DNA of 64,000 nucleotides from Chitinophagaceae bacterium (GTDB lineage: Bacteria > Bacteroidota > Bacteroidia > Chitinophagales > Chitinophagaceae). This document shows, one piece after another, positions 45,756 through 54,913 of the stretch (the first letter of the stretch is position 1; every line of letters begins with the position of its first letter). The translations under genes were made by a program, and so were the position numbers. The notes under the pieces were generated by a model. The model saw only the letters and a program-made list of their open reading frames with translations. It was not told the DNA's origin and made no database searches. Location of the stretch: contig JAMLHK010000011.1 in the NCBI GenBank assembly GCA_023957155.1, forward strand, positions 62,001-126,000, read 5' to 3'.

Positions 45756-46481
45756 ATGTTAAGTCTGCTTGGCAAAGCAGGCAGCGATGCTTCAAGAAAT
45801 ACGCTGAAGCTCTTTCTTAAAAACGGCACCAACCCGGTTGAACTGAGAATTAAAGCGGTACAGGCGCTTGCCGACAACCGGCCGGGGCAAAACAGTCTGC
45901 TGGAGTTAGTAAAAGATCAAACTTTACCCGAAGATCTTAAACCGGCGGCCACGGAAATCTTTACCAAATCCCATCGAAAAGAGCTGAAAGAAGAAGCAGC
46001 CAAATACCTCGATATAAAAATTCAAACGTACACTCTCCCCCCGCTTAATGAGCTTATGTCTATGCAGGGCAACGCCGATTCCGGATCGGTAGCATTTGTA
46101 ACCTATTGCAGCTCCTGCCACCAGGTAAAAGAAAAAGGGATTGCATTTGGCCCTGATCTGTCAGAAATCGGCTCAAAGCTTTCAAGAGAAGCTTTATATA
46201 ATGCTATCCTTGAACCTTCGGCGGGGATAAGCTTCGGATTTGAAGGCTATGCCTTTAAACTAAAAACCGGCGCTACCGTTTCGGGGTATATCGCCAGCCA
46301 GACGGAAGATGAGATCAGTATTAAAATGATCGGGGGGATCATCGAAAAATTCAAAAAATCGGATATTGTTTCAAAAACGCAACACGACCGCTCATTAATG
46401 CCCGAAGGCCTCGCCGAAGGCATGGGCACACACGACCTGGTAAATGTTATAGTCTATCTTGAGCAGCTCAAAAAGGAATAA
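45756..46481 (+). CDS. c-type cytochrome domain, C-terminal part of the frameshifted PVC-type gene
   Basis: 241 residues opening with HEAT-like helices (SLLGKAGSDASRNTLKLFL) and ending in a haem domain: VTYCSSCHQVKEKGIAFGPD carries the CxxCH site, and IMGGII-like/IKMIGGIIEKFKKSDIVSKT plus SLMPEGLAEGMGTHDLVN fits the Planctomycete-type cytochrome tail. It has no signal peptide of its own, so as a separate protein it would not reach the periplasm. That confirms it is the displaced 3' part of the preceding gene. The ATG at 45756 is only the first Met after the last indel. Confidence 0.75.
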   Translation: MLSLLGKAGSDASRNTLKLFLKNGTNPVELRIKAVQALADNRPGQNSLLELVKDQTLPEDLKPAATEIFTKSHRKELKEEAAKYLDIKIQTYTLPPLNELMSMQGNADSGSVAFVTYCSSCHQVKEKGIAFGPDLSEIGSKLSREALYNAILEPSAGISFGFEGYAFKLKTGATVSGYIASQTEDEISIKMIGGIIEKFKKSDIVSKTQHDRSLMPEGLAEGMGTHDLVNVIVYLEQLKKE

Positions 46482-46505
46482 ATACCATTAAACCGGATAT
46501 TTTAA

Positions 46506-47024
46506 TTACGTTTTCGGCAAAGCGGCCATTTTATACACCGGCACCGTGCTGCAGGGCTCACCATACATCAGGCTTTTAACAACGGGACGTAACTTTTTAG
46601 TAATGGCAATATATGCGGCTTCGGGGAGCACCGCCTCTCCGCAACCCTTTATCACAATCCGTTTACCGGCATAGGCTTCCATATCCAGCTGTTCAATATT
46701 TTTGAGCAACAAGGCATCCCAAAATTCCCTTTCGGTTCCATACGCTATTTCTTTTGCATGGGGCTGTAGATAGGACGTGATCAGCATATATGCCCACAGG
46801 GGTATGATGGCATCGGCAGTATTCGTTAACGCAACATATTTTCCTGCATATTGATGCCAGTCCGTTTGCTTTAAGGCTTCCCTGAACTCTTTTTCTTTTA
46901 AGATCAATCCTTTAAACAGGTAGCTTTTGATATCCCAAACCGCCATTTCCCCTTTAGGATAAAAATCTTTAAGGTCTATGGTAATGATGCCGCTTTCAGC
47001 TACCCTGTTGATTATCGTTTCCAT
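46506..47024 (-). CDS. DUF2480 family protein
   Basis: 172 residues with the Bacteroidota-specific DUF2480 pattern: IINRVAESGIITIDLKDFYP, WDIKSYLFKGLILKEKEFRE, VALTNTADAIIPLWAYML and KGCGEAVLPEAAYIAITKKLRP with a paired-residue active-site look (Cys, Glu). The function is not known. Typical full length. Confidence 0.88.
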   Translation of the reverse strand: METIINRVAESGIITIDLKDFYPKGEMAVWDIKSYLFKGLILKEKEFREALKQTDWHQYAGKYVALTNTADAIIPLWAYMLITSYLQPHAKEIAYGTEREFWDALLLKNIEQLDMEAYAGKRIVIKGCGEAVLPEAAYIAITKKLRPVVKSLMYGEPCSTVPVYKMAALPKT

Positions 47025-47056
47025 CTTGATGCAAAGTTCGGAATTTCTAAAATAAA

Positions 47057-47097
47057 AGAGGTCCCCGGCATAACATCAAACCGGGGACCTCTTTTTT
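47057..47097. terminator. Bidirectional Rho-independent terminator
   Basis: AGAGGTCCCCGG, 12-base loop, CCGGGGACCTCT: a perfect 12-bp stem with a T run on each strand. It ends ppiD transcription on the minus strand ahead of the DUF2480 gene. Confidence 0.85.
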
Positions 47098-47112
47098 AAA
47101 CATAGTAATATA

Positions 47113-49236
47113 TCAATAACCCGCTTTCAACCGGGTATCTTTTATGGTTGCAGCCTCCCTTAACGATTGCATCACCGAGTAGCCCAGAGTTTGCTTCATT
47201 TGTGCGGACATTGCTTTTTGCTGTTCTTCCACATTGGCCGCATCATTGGGCAGTGCTCCTATATTTTTTACTTTCACCACATATACCCCGCTGTTTCCGA
47301 TAAGAGGCGATGAAACTTTAGACTCGTAATTTTTATTCAGCGCCGCTCCTATTAGGATCAGCTCGTTACCAATACCCGGTTTAAAATTATCTGCAAACCG
47401 GATACTATCTGCTTCCTGTACCATCTGCCCGGCATTTTTCGCGGCCTCATCCATATCGGCATAAGTACCCAGGGTGGTAATAAGCTGCGCTGCTTTTTTC
47501 TTATCTCTTAACAGGGGTTCTACTGCTATTCTTGCTTCAGCCACGGACTGTAATCCTTCTTCTTTTTCACCGGTGATAAGCGCCACTACATATTGTTCCC
47601 CGACAGATACCGGGTCAGATACTGTTCCGGGCTTATTGTTGTAAATCCATTTGATGAATGAACGGGAGGCGCCAATACCCATGACCTGGTAATCCATTTC
47701 TTTTATATTATCAGCCTGGCGTTTGTTCAGGTTTTCCTTTTGAACGGTTTCATCAAAAGCTTTGGCCGTACGGCTCTGGGAAGCAAACAGGGTAGCAGCT
47801 GCCGAAGCGGCACGGTCTGTTTCCTCACTGGCTTCGATCGGCTTCGATAAATAAGCAATCTTATATGCCTGTTCAAAATTCTTTTGATCCTGGATCTCAA
47901 TGTAGTGATACCCGTATTCTGTTTTAACTACTCCCTTATCTCCTGTTTTTTTCTCAAAACAAAAATCATTAAAGGCTTTCACCATTTGCCCGTTCGGGAA
48001 ATAACCGAGGCTTCCAAAGGTTTGCTTTGAACCCAGGTCGTCAGAATACTGGCTGACCATCAACTCAAATGAAGCACCCCCGGCAATAGCCTTTTGTATA
48101 CTATCTATTCTCCTTTCAGCAACTGAATCGGCAAGCGTGGGCTGCCCGGTTTGGGGGTCAATGGTAGCAATTAATATATGCCGTGCCTTTACAGAATCGG
48201 GAAGCACTTTTGACCCGATCATCCGGGCAATAACAATAGAATTACCATCATAATATGGTCCATATAATTCCCCGGGAGCCAGTTTAAGCAGCGAATCCTT
48301 AACGGGTATCTGTATCCGGCTTTTATTCATATACCCGTCATAGAACGGGGATTTAGTACCCTGCCGGGTTACAAATATACCGGCATCACTTGCTTCGGCA
48401 AAGGACTGCTTCAATCCTTCCATTTTCTGCCACAGGTTCATACTATCCTGCTTATTAGGCGAAGCATCAAACAATACATAAGCAATACTGCGGCTTCTTT
48501 CCTGCTTGAACCTGTTCTTATGCTTTTGTATATAACCGGTTATCTCGGCATCCGTAACCTTTATGGTAGAGTCTGCGATACCGGAATAAGACAAACCCAC
48601 ATAGGAAATATCAGCCACCTGGCTGCCTACGGCATTTTGCTTTTCTACCAGCCATTTGGGAATATACGTTCCATTTGCATAAATAGTCACTAACTTTCTC
48701 TGTACCTGGTTCAGCACAATAGGATCAATAAGCTGATCATGTACCTGCCTCAGCTGGAAAGCATCTTTGCTTTTTTGTAGCGTTTTAAAGGCATTGCGTG
48801 CCGCATCAATATTATATACACCGGTCTGCGGATCCGTAAACTGCTGCTTAAATTCCTGGGGAGCATCTTCACTAAACAATAGATCGGTAAATTCTTTAGA
48901 AGTAAAATCCACGCCTAACTTATTGGCTTCTGCAGTAATCAGCTCTCTGCTGACTAAGCCGTTCCACACCTGGTTTTGAATTTCCTGGCGCATGGATTCA
49001 TCAACACGGTAGCCCTGCGACTGGTATTGAGATTCCATTGCTCTCGTTCTTTCATCAAATTCATCCCTGTTAATTTTCACCCCGTTTACTTTAGCAACGG
49101 AAGATGAGGGAGACGAAAATAAATGGCTTCCTCCACCCACAAAAGCATCCTGCACTACAAAAGCGATCATACTGAGCCCAATGATGCCAAATACAAAAAC
49201 TGCGGCTTTTTCGCGAATCGTCTGAATAATAGACAT
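47113..49236 (-). CDS. ppiD: PpiD-like periplasmic peptidyl-prolyl isomerase/chaperone
   Basis: 707 residues. One N-terminal membrane helix (AAVFVFGIIGLSMIAFVVQD) precedes a SurA-like chaperone segment (AKVNGVKINRDEFDERTRAM … NQVWNGLVSRELI). A parvulin/rotamase domain sits around 345-450 (SVKARHILIATIDPQ, SQYSDDLGSKQTFGSLGYF, GVVKTEYGYHYIEI). A second, degenerate repeat follows towards the C-terminus. PpiD-type proteins assist folding of exported proteins at the inner membrane. Confidence 0.92.
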   Translation of the reverse strand: MSIIQTIREKAAVFVFGIIGLSMIAFVVQDAFVGGGSHLFSSPSSSVAKVNGVKINRDEFDERTRAMESQYQSQGYRVDESMRQEIQNQVWNGLVSRELITAEANKLGVDFTSKEFTDLLFSEDAPQEFKQQFTDPQTGVYNIDAARNAFKTLQKSKDAFQLRQVHDQLIDPIVLNQVQRKLVTIYANGTYIPKWLVEKQNAVGSQVADISYVGLSYSGIADSTIKVTDAEITGYIQKHKNRFKQERSRSIAYVLFDASPNKQDSMNLWQKMEGLKQSFAEASDAGIFVTRQGTKSPFYDGYMNKSRIQIPVKDSLLKLAPGELYGPYYDGNSIVIARMIGSKVLPDSVKARHILIATIDPQTGQPTLADSVAERRIDSIQKAIAGGASFELMVSQYSDDLGSKQTFGSLGYFPNGQMVKAFNDFCFEKKTGDKGVVKTEYGYHYIEIQDQKNFEQAYKIAYLSKPIEASEETDRAASAAATLFASQSRTAKAFDETVQKENLNKRQADNIKEMDYQVMGIGASRSFIKWIYNNKPGTVSDPVSVGEQYVVALITGEKEEGLQSVAEARIAVEPLLRDKKKAAQLITTLGTYADMDEAAKNAGQMVQEADSIRFADNFKPGIGNELILIGAALNKNYESKVSSPLIGNSGVYVVKVKNIGALPNDAANVEEQQKAMSAQMKQTLGYSVMQSLREAATIKDTRLKAGY

Positions 49237-49799
49237 ATATTAGTAAGTATATTTTTTATGGAGGGCAAAAATAGGGTAATATACGTTTATCAACAAATTG
49301 TGGAAAACGAATGTAAAAGCATCCCCTGCTACTTTTCTTAAAGTGGATTTCTTTTTTATCGTCAAAGACAATGTAAAAAATGGAATCCCGTTTATCCCTA
49401 TGCACAACCTCCTGTTAATTATGGCAGGTTTATGTTGAAAAGCGTTCCTTTTTTTCATTTTTCCTGTGATATTCCGGGCAATAGATAATTTTGGAATTGT
49501 CCATTTTTTTTACCTGAGCCTAAGAGCACCAAATTAAATGAATTTCATCACAGTTTATACACGGCATTTTTCCGATAATCGGACGAAAAGATGTCCGCAG
49601 GACAAAATTTTTCACACTGTGAATAAAGTACTGTAACCACCGTCGTTCCTACAAGATCAACTGTTAACAGGATGTGAATGAAGGTATATAAAGTATTAGC
49701 TTTAACTTTGCCAAATAAAGGGTTTATTATTATTTCCCCATATTAACAGCCCTAATAGTAGTAGGGCCTTTAAATAAATAATAATTATTATTAAATACT
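49237..49799. other. Candidate chromosome origin: DnaA-box-like cluster with AT-rich flank
   Basis: A 563-base gap between divergent ppiD and nadA. Nine-mers matching TTATNCACA: exact at 49618-49626 (minus); one mismatch at 49287-49295, 49299-49307 (minus), 49555-49563, 49608-49616 and 49673-49681 (minus). The boxes at 49608 and 49618 face each other as a near-palindrome. An AT-rich tract (49720-49799) follows. parS-like sites lie 3 kb away. Origin function is inferred. Confidence 0.45.
49703..49710 (+). promoter_or_regulatory. -7 promoter box TAACTTTG of nadA
   Basis: Exact TAnnTTTG match about 90 bases before the nadA ATG. The leader then contains a small hairpin (GCCCTA, seven bases, TAGGGC; 49749-49767) that might take part in regulation. 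Confidence 0.45.
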
Positions 49800-50810
49800 A
49801 TGGCAATTATTAACATAGAGGAAGCAAAGAAAAATGTACAGCGGGCAGGGTTTTTAGATGTTGATATTGACCCCCGTCTTGATCTGTTTGATGAAATAAA
49901 CCGGTTAAAGCGGGAGAAAAATGCAGTCATTCTGGCGCATTATTACCAGGAATCGGAAATCCAGGATGTTGCAGATTATATAGGGGATAGTCTCGGGCTT
50001 GCGCAGCAGGCTGAGAAAACCACTGCAGATATTATCGTTTTTGCGGGGGTCCATTTTATGGCGGAAACGGCGAAAATTTTAAACCCGGGTAAAAAGGTAT
50101 TGTTACCGGATCTGAAGGCTGGATGTTCCCTGTCTGATTCTGCACCACCTGATCTGTTCAGGAAATTTAAGGAGGAGCACCCGGATCATATTGTAATTTC
50201 ATATATCAATTGTTCTGCCGGAATTAAAGCCCTGAGTGATATTATCTGTACGTCTACCAATGCTAAGCCGATAGTAGATAGCTTGCCTATGGATCAGAAG
50301 ATCATTTTTGCACCGGATAAGAACCTAGGTGCTTATATTAATAAAACAACCGGCCGGAATATGGTTTTGTGGAATGGCTCCTGTATGGTTCATGAAATTT
50401 TTAGCCGGGAGAGAATAACAAAGCTGAAAGTGCGGTACCCCGATGCAAAACTCATTGCTCATCCTGAGTGTGAGGATGTTATACTGCAAATGGCCGATTA
50501 TATAGGATCTACTACCCAATTGCTTAAATTTTCCGAGAAAGATGAAGCTAAGGCGTTTATTGTTGCTACGGAAACGGGTATTCTTTACCAGATGCAGAAG
50601 GCATCGCCCGATAAATTATTTATACCGGCACCGCCGGATAACAGTTGCGCCTGTAATGATTGTCCTCACATGAAGCTGAATACGCTTGAAAAATTGTATC
50701 TGTGTATGGAGTATGAGTCACCGGAACTGACGATGGACGAAGACCTGAGAATTGCAGCGCTTAAGCCGATAAGAAGAATGTTAGAAATAAGTGCTTCCCT
50801 GGGGTTATAG
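49800..50810 (+). CDS. nadA: Quinolinate synthase
   Basis: 336 residues. NadA condenses iminoaspartate with dihydroxyacetone phosphate in NAD synthesis and holds a [4Fe-4S] cluster. Visible motifs: [52 protein letters not shown] (first ligand Cys), [40 protein letters not shown] (second), [18 protein letters not shown] and [18 protein letters not shown] (third). The partner nadD lies at 54232. No nadB or nadC is in the window. Confidence 0.96.
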   Translation: MAIINIEEAKKNVQRAGFLDVDIDPRLDLFDEINRLKREKNAVILAHYYQESEIQDVADYIGDSLGLAQQAEKTTADIIVFAGVHFMAETAKILNPGKKVLLPDLKAGCSLSDSAPPDLFRKFKEEHPDHIVISYINCSAGIKALSDIICTSTNAKPIVDSLPMDQKIIFAPDKNLGAYINKTTGRNMVLWNGSCMVHEIFSRERITKLKVRYPDAKLIAHPECEDVILQMADYIGSTTQLLKFSEKDEAKAFIVATETGILYQMQKASPDKLFIPAPPDNSCACNDCPHMKLNTLEKLYLCMEYESPELTMDEDLRIAALKPIRRMLEISASLGL

Positions 50811-50833
50811 GAGGTTTAATGCGGCGCTTAAAT

Positions 50834-52702
50834 CTATCTTCCCATATATACCATCAAAATTTGTACATCGCTTGGATTAACGCCTGAAATGCGTGAGGCC
50901 TGCCCGATCGTTTTTGGCCGGATTGAGGTAAATTTCTGCCTCGCTTCCATAGAAAGAGCGGTAATATTAGTGTAGTTAAAATTTTCAGGTATCATCAGGT
51001 CTTCAAGCTTAGTCATTTTGGCAACCAGCTCCTTTTCTTTCTCTATATATATATTATATTTTGTTTGTATTTCGGCTTGTTCCAATACTTCTCTTTCTGT
51101 ATCTGATAGTGCTTCGGCAAGTTTGGGAACGGCTGTCTGTAGCTCAAAGAGATTAATATCCGGGCGAAGAAGCAACTGTGCTGCTTTTTGTTTTTGTGAA
51201 ATAGGGGATGAAGATATATCGTTTAAATAAGCATTTACATCATTAGGTTCAATTGAAAATAAATTAATAATATTTTTTATATAATTAATATCCTGCTGCT
51301 TTTTTTCCAAAAGTTTCATTCTTTCGCCTGTAGCAAGACCTAAAGCATAAGATTTTTCCGTTAGCCTTAAATCGGCATTATCCTGGCGTAATAAGGTTCT
51401 GAATTCTGCCCGGCTGGTAAACATTCTGTATGGCTCTTTTGTTCCTTTGCTGATCAGGTCATCTATCAGCACTCCTATATAGGCATCGCTTCTTTTTAGA
51501 ATAAGCGGTGATTTTCCTCCGTGATTAAGATGAGCGTTGATTCCGGCGATAAGCCCCTGGCAGGCGGCTTCTTCATATCCTGTGGTACCGTTGATCTGCC
51601 CGGCAAAATACAGGTTCCTGATCTGTTTTGTTTCTAAAGAATATTGTAGCTGGGTAGGAGGAAAATAATCATATTCAATGGCGTATCCGGGGCGGAACAT
51701 TTTAGCCTGTTCAAAGCCGGGGATCATACGGATGGCTTGCAGTTGTACTTCTTCCGGAAGAGAAGTAGAGAATCCGTTAACATAAATTTCAATGGTATTC
51801 CATCCTTCAGGTTCAACAAAGATCTGGTGCCGTTCTTTATCAGAAAACCGGTTTACTTTATCTTCAATACTCGGGCAATACCGGGGACCTACTCCTTCAA
51901 TTCTGCCTGAATACATCGGGCTTCTGTCGAAACCCGTTTTCAGGATATCGTGAACAGTTTGATTTGTATAGGTGATCCAACAGCTCTTTTGTTCCCGTGC
52001 TGAAATTTTTTGAAGAGGTAAAAAGCTGAAACCACTGATTTCATTATCTCCTTTTTGCTCTTCCATTTTTGAATAGTCTAAGCTTCTACCGTCAACGCGG
52101 GGAGGTGTTCCTGTTTTAAGCCGGTCGCTTTCAAAACCTAATTCAACCAGTTGCTCGGTAATGCCTGTTGCTGCTTTTTCGGCTACTCTCCCCCCGCCGA
52201 ATTTCTTTTCTCCCACATGAATAATGCCATTCAGAAAGGTGCCGTTGGTAAGTACTACGGTAGAAGATTTTATTTCATGTCCCATTCCGGTTACTACCCC
52301 AACGCAACGATCCTTTTTTATAAGTAGCTGTTTTACCATGTCCTGGTAAAAATCAATATTAGGAGTTTGCTCCAGCATAGTTCTCCATTTTTGGGAGAAG
52401 AGCATCCGGTCGCTTTGGGCACGGGGACTCCACATAGCAGGTCCCTTCGATTTGTTCAGCATTCTGAACTGGATCATGGTGCTGTCTGTTACGATACCGG
52501 AATACCCGCCAAGCGCATCTATTTCTCTTACTATTTGTCCTTTTGCAATTCCGCCCATAGCAGGATTACAGCTCATTTGTGCTATAGTTTGCAAATTCAT
52601 AGTAACAAGAAGGACGCGGCTGCCCATATTAGCAGCAGCAGCAGCGGCTTCACATCCTGCATGTCCTGCACCAACTACAATAACATCATATTCTGGAAAC
52701 AT
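50834..52702 (-). CDS. mnmG: tRNA uridine-5-carboxymethylaminomethyl modification enzyme MnmG
   Basis: 622 residues, full length. FAD loop YDVIVVGAGHAGCEAAAAAANMG; NPAMGGIAKGQIVREIDALGG; GTFLNGIIHVGEKKFGGGRVAE; LKTGTPPRVDGRSLDYSKM; YCPSIEDKVNRF; EGWNTIEIYVNGFSTSLPEEVQ; FAGQINGTTGYEEAACQGLIAG. With MnmE it modifies U34 of several tRNAs. mnmG (gidA) is often close to the replication origin, in keeping with the nearby parS-like and DnaA-box-like sites. Confidence 0.96.
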   Translation of the reverse strand: MFPEYDVIVVGAGHAGCEAAAAAANMGSRVLLVTMNLQTIAQMSCNPAMGGIAKGQIVREIDALGGYSGIVTDSTMIQFRMLNKSKGPAMWSPRAQSDRMLFSQKWRTMLEQTPNIDFYQDMVKQLLIKKDRCVGVVTGMGHEIKSSTVVLTNGTFLNGIIHVGEKKFGGGRVAEKAATGITEQLVELGFESDRLKTGTPPRVDGRSLDYSKMEEQKGDNEISGFSFLPLQKISAREQKSCWITYTNQTVHDILKTGFDRSPMYSGRIEGVGPRYCPSIEDKVNRFSDKERHQIFVEPEGWNTIEIYVNGFSTSLPEEVQLQAIRMIPGFEQAKMFRPGYAIEYDYFPPTQLQYSLETKQIRNLYFAGQINGTTGYEEAACQGLIAGINAHLNHGGKSPLILKRSDAYIGVLIDDLISKGTKEPYRMFTSRAEFRTLLRQDNADLRLTEKSYALGLATGERMKLLEKKQQDINYIKNIINLFSIEPNDVNAYLNDISSSPISQKQKAAQLLLRPDINLFELQTAVPKLAEALSDTEREVLEQAEIQTKYNIYIEKEKELVAKMTKLEDLMIPENFNYTNITALSMEARQKFTSIRPKTIGQASRISGVNPSDVQILMVYMGR

Positions 52703-52770
52703 GCTGCAAAATTACAGTAGTGAGAAATAAAGTGGAGCTTTTATTTGTGATCAGTTGATTTAGTTTAATG

Positions 52771-52788
52771 AGGTTTCACGTGAAACCT
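52771..52788. promoter_or_regulatory. parS-like site 1
   Basis: Perfect 18-bp palindrome AGGTTTCACGTGAAACCT. Its core GTTTCACGTGAAAC is identical to the ParB-binding parS core; only the outermost bases of the 16-bp consensus TGTTTCACGTGAAACA differ. It lies in the gap between mnmG and the CAP gene. Confidence 0.8.
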
Positions 52789-52794
52789 TACGAT

Positions 52795-53460
52795 CTATTT
52801 ACACGAAAAGTTCTGTACGGAGTAATAGATGTCCTTTTTTCCTTTTACGGGATAAAAAGACACACCTATGTATTTCATTTGTGGGTCTAATATATTTTTT
52901 CGATGCCCCAGGCTTTTAACCCCGGTATCTATGAGTAAGAAAAGAACAGAGAATAACCCGTTTTCTTTTCCTTCGTAGATATTTTCCGAAATACATTCTA
53001 TGTAACCGGCGCGATTCATCCTTTCCCGGAATGACAGACCCTTTGATGAATTATGTGAGATAACTCTTTGGTTAGCTCCTAAATCTTTAGCATGAGTACC
53101 GGCTATTTGTATCAGGGAAGCAGATGGAGCCAGGAAATTCAAAGGTTCTAAAGCAGACAGATCGGATATAAGCGAACGGGTATAACTGTTTTTTACTTCC
53201 GGAAACTGCTCCAAAAAGGGAACTAATATATTATGGACAAACAATTTTGGTTTGCTTCTTGCCAGGTTAATCCAAAAAATGGCTTCTCTTTCTTCTTTTG
53301 AGCATGTGCTATATTCCGGGTAAGTATTAAGCCAGTTGGTAAGAGCCGTATCCCCGGGAGTATCTAACAGGAAGGGTTTATCCGTTAAGACAATAGACCC
53401 CTGACTGAATCCAAAAAGATGAAACAGGGATACAATAATTATGAGTGTGAAACGTTTCAC
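52795..53460 (-). CDS. Secreted CAP-domain (SCP/PR1-like) protein
   Basis: 221 residues starting with GTG at 53460, directly followed by a signal peptide (KRFTLIIIVSLFHLFGFSQ). The CAP domain shows REAIFWINLARSKPKLF, SLIQIAGTHAKDLGANQRVISHNSSKGLSFRERMNRAGYIECISENIYEG and VKSLGHRKNILDPQMKYIGVSF, with the paired His and Glu of the family cleft. Extracellular role unknown. A parS-like palindrome runs across its start codon, and another lies just beyond its stop. Confidence 0.87.
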   Translation of the reverse strand: MKRFTLIIIVSLFHLFGFSQGSIVLTDKPFLLDTPGDTALTNWLNTYPEYSTCSKEEREAIFWINLARSKPKLFVHNILVPFLEQFPEVKNSYTRSLISDLSALEPLNFLAPSASLIQIAGTHAKDLGANQRVISHNSSKGLSFRERMNRAGYIECISENIYEGKENGLFSVLFLLIDTGVKSLGHRKNILDPQMKYIGVSFYPVKGKKDIYYSVQNFSCK

Positions 53461-53468
53461 GTGGAACA
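53453..53468. promoter_or_regulatory. parS-like site 2
   Basis: CGTTTCACGTGGAACA: 14 of 16 bases match TGTTTCACGTGAAACA. It overlaps the GTG start of the CAP gene, so ParB bound here could touch its expression. Confidence 0.68.
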
Positions 53469-53471
53469 GCG

Positions 53472-53900
53472 TTAATTTTTGTTGAAGTACCGTTGCAATA
53501 AACGATCTTCTTTTCGTCTCATATCTTCTTTTTCTTTTTTTAACTTATCCTTATACCCGCAAAGATGTAAAACACCGTGAAAAATTACCCGGTGGATCTC
53601 CTCTTTAAAGCTGGTATGTAATATCCGGGCATTTTCTTTTACCCTTTCCACGCTGATGTATATTTCACCTTCTATCTCTTTTTCTGATCCCAGGTTAAAG
53701 GTTATGATATCGGTAAAATAATCGTGCTGCAAATATTGCCGGTTAATGTCTAACAGGTATTTATCCGAACAGAAGATATATTGAAGAGAAATGGCTTTTT
53801 TCTTTTCCTCGATAAAGATATTATTAATGAACCTTTTTAATTCATTCCTGTTTTTTAATGTAAATTGCCGGTATAGAAAATGAAAATGTGTAAGTAGCAT
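53472..53900 (-). CDS. ybeY: rRNA maturation endonuclease YbeY
   Basis: 142 residues from the ATG at 53900 (MLLTHFHFLYRQFTLKNR); a longer frame from a TTG at 53948 is less likely. Motifs: SLQYIFCSDKYLLDINRQYLQHDYFTDIITF and the metal site FHGVLHLCGYKDK. The E. coli site is HGxLHLxGYDH, so the third His is here replaced by Lys-Asp; I believe this is common in Bacteroidota YbeY. It processes 16S rRNA 3' ends. Confidence 0.92.
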   Translation of the reverse strand: MLLTHFHFLYRQFTLKNRNELKRFINNIFIEEKKKAISLQYIFCSDKYLLDINRQYLQHDYFTDIITFNLGSEKEIEGEIYISVERVKENARILHTSFKEEIHRVIFHGVLHLCGYKDKLKKEKEDMRRKEDRLLQRYFNKN

Positions 53901-53972
53901 TAGGATATCCTTTTCCGAAATTCGTAAATAATGCTGTAAAACTACCAATAGATTTGTTCATAATTGAAACTT

Positions 53973-54218
53973 ATGCGGATGAAAAGGCTTTCTGAAATTG
54001 GTCCGGGTGTTAAGGTGGTGATCAGGGAAATTGAGAGTGATGAACTTTTTCTGAAATTGATGGAAATGGGCTTCATTCCCGGAGAGATGATTACAGTTGA
54101 ACAGATTGCACCATTGGGAGACCCGATCTCCGTATCTGTTGCCGGTTATAATTTAAGCTTACGTTTAAACGAAGCAAAGAGCGTTTTGGTAGAGCAGGTA
54201 ACTGTTAAACAGGGATGA
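53973..54218 (+). CDS. feoA: FeoA-family protein
   Basis: 81 residues from the ATG at 53973, all one SH3-like FeoA domain: MKRLSEIGPGVKVVIREIE, LFLKLMEMGFIPGEMITVEQI, APLGDPISVSVAGYNLSLRLNEAKSVLVEQ. FeoA normally accompanies the ferrous iron permease FeoB, which is absent here; nadD follows after 13 bases. Its partner FeoB may be elsewhere. Confidence 0.9.
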   Translation: MRMKRLSEIGPGVKVVIREIESDELFLKLMEMGFIPGEMITVEQIAPLGDPISVSVAGYNLSLRLNEAKSVLVEQVTVKQG

Positions 54219-54231
54219 TACTATTGTACAA

Positions 54232-54807
54232 ATGTATATCGGATTATATTTTGGATCGTTTAACCCTGTTCACCACGGGCATTTGATTATCGCCTCATTT
54301 GTGTCTGCCAATACCGACCTGGATCAGGTTTGGTTTGTTGTATCTCCCCAGAATCCTTTTAAAACATCTCAGACCCTCTTAAATGAATACCAACGGCTAC
54401 ATTTGGTCAGGGTGGCCATAGAAGGGGAACCCCGGCTGCGGGCTTCTGATATCGAATTTCATTTGCCTAAACCCTCTTACACTATTGATACCTTAGTATA
54501 TTTAGAAGAAAAGTATCCCCAACACCGGTTTGCTGTTATTATGGGTAGCGACAGCTTTCAAAATATTCATAAATGGAAGAACGCCGATGTATTGCTTAAA
54601 CGGTATCCGGTTTTTGTTTATAAAAGACCTGGCTTTAATATAGATACCGTGCCCGGGCAGATGAGGGATGTCACCCTGTTAGACGCTCCCCTGCTGCAGA
54701 TTTCGGCAACGCAGATAAGAGAGATGATAAAACAAAGAAAATCAATTCGTTATCTTGTCCCTGACGGGGTAAAGGAAGAGATTGAGAAAAATGGTTATTA
54801 CCTGTAA
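54232..54807 (+). CDS. nadD: Nicotinate-nucleotide adenylyltransferase
   Basis: 191 residues. Nucleotidyltransferase motifs: GLYFGSFNPVHHGHLIIASF (HxGH), VVSPQNPFKTSQTLL, YTIDTLVYLEEKYPQHRFAVIMGSD, and ISATQIREMIKQRKSIRYLVPDGV. It adenylates nicotinate mononucleotide in NAD synthesis. Directly downstream of feoA, probably one transcript. Confidence 0.95.
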   Translation: MYIGLYFGSFNPVHHGHLIIASFVSANTDLDQVWFVVSPQNPFKTSQTLLNEYQRLHLVRVAIEGEPRLRASDIEFHLPKPSYTIDTLVYLEEKYPQHRFAVIMGSDSFQNIHKWKNADVLLKRYPVFVYKRPGFNIDTVPGQMRDVTLLDAPLLQISATQIREMIKQRKSIRYLVPDGVKEEIEKNGYYL

Positions 54808-54913
54808 TGGCCAATGCGCCTTTTCCTGGTTAAAGGGTTACCGTTATAATACGAATATGGGTATAAATATAATGCATATAACGCTCCGCACATCCCTTAT
54901 AAATAGGCAGATA

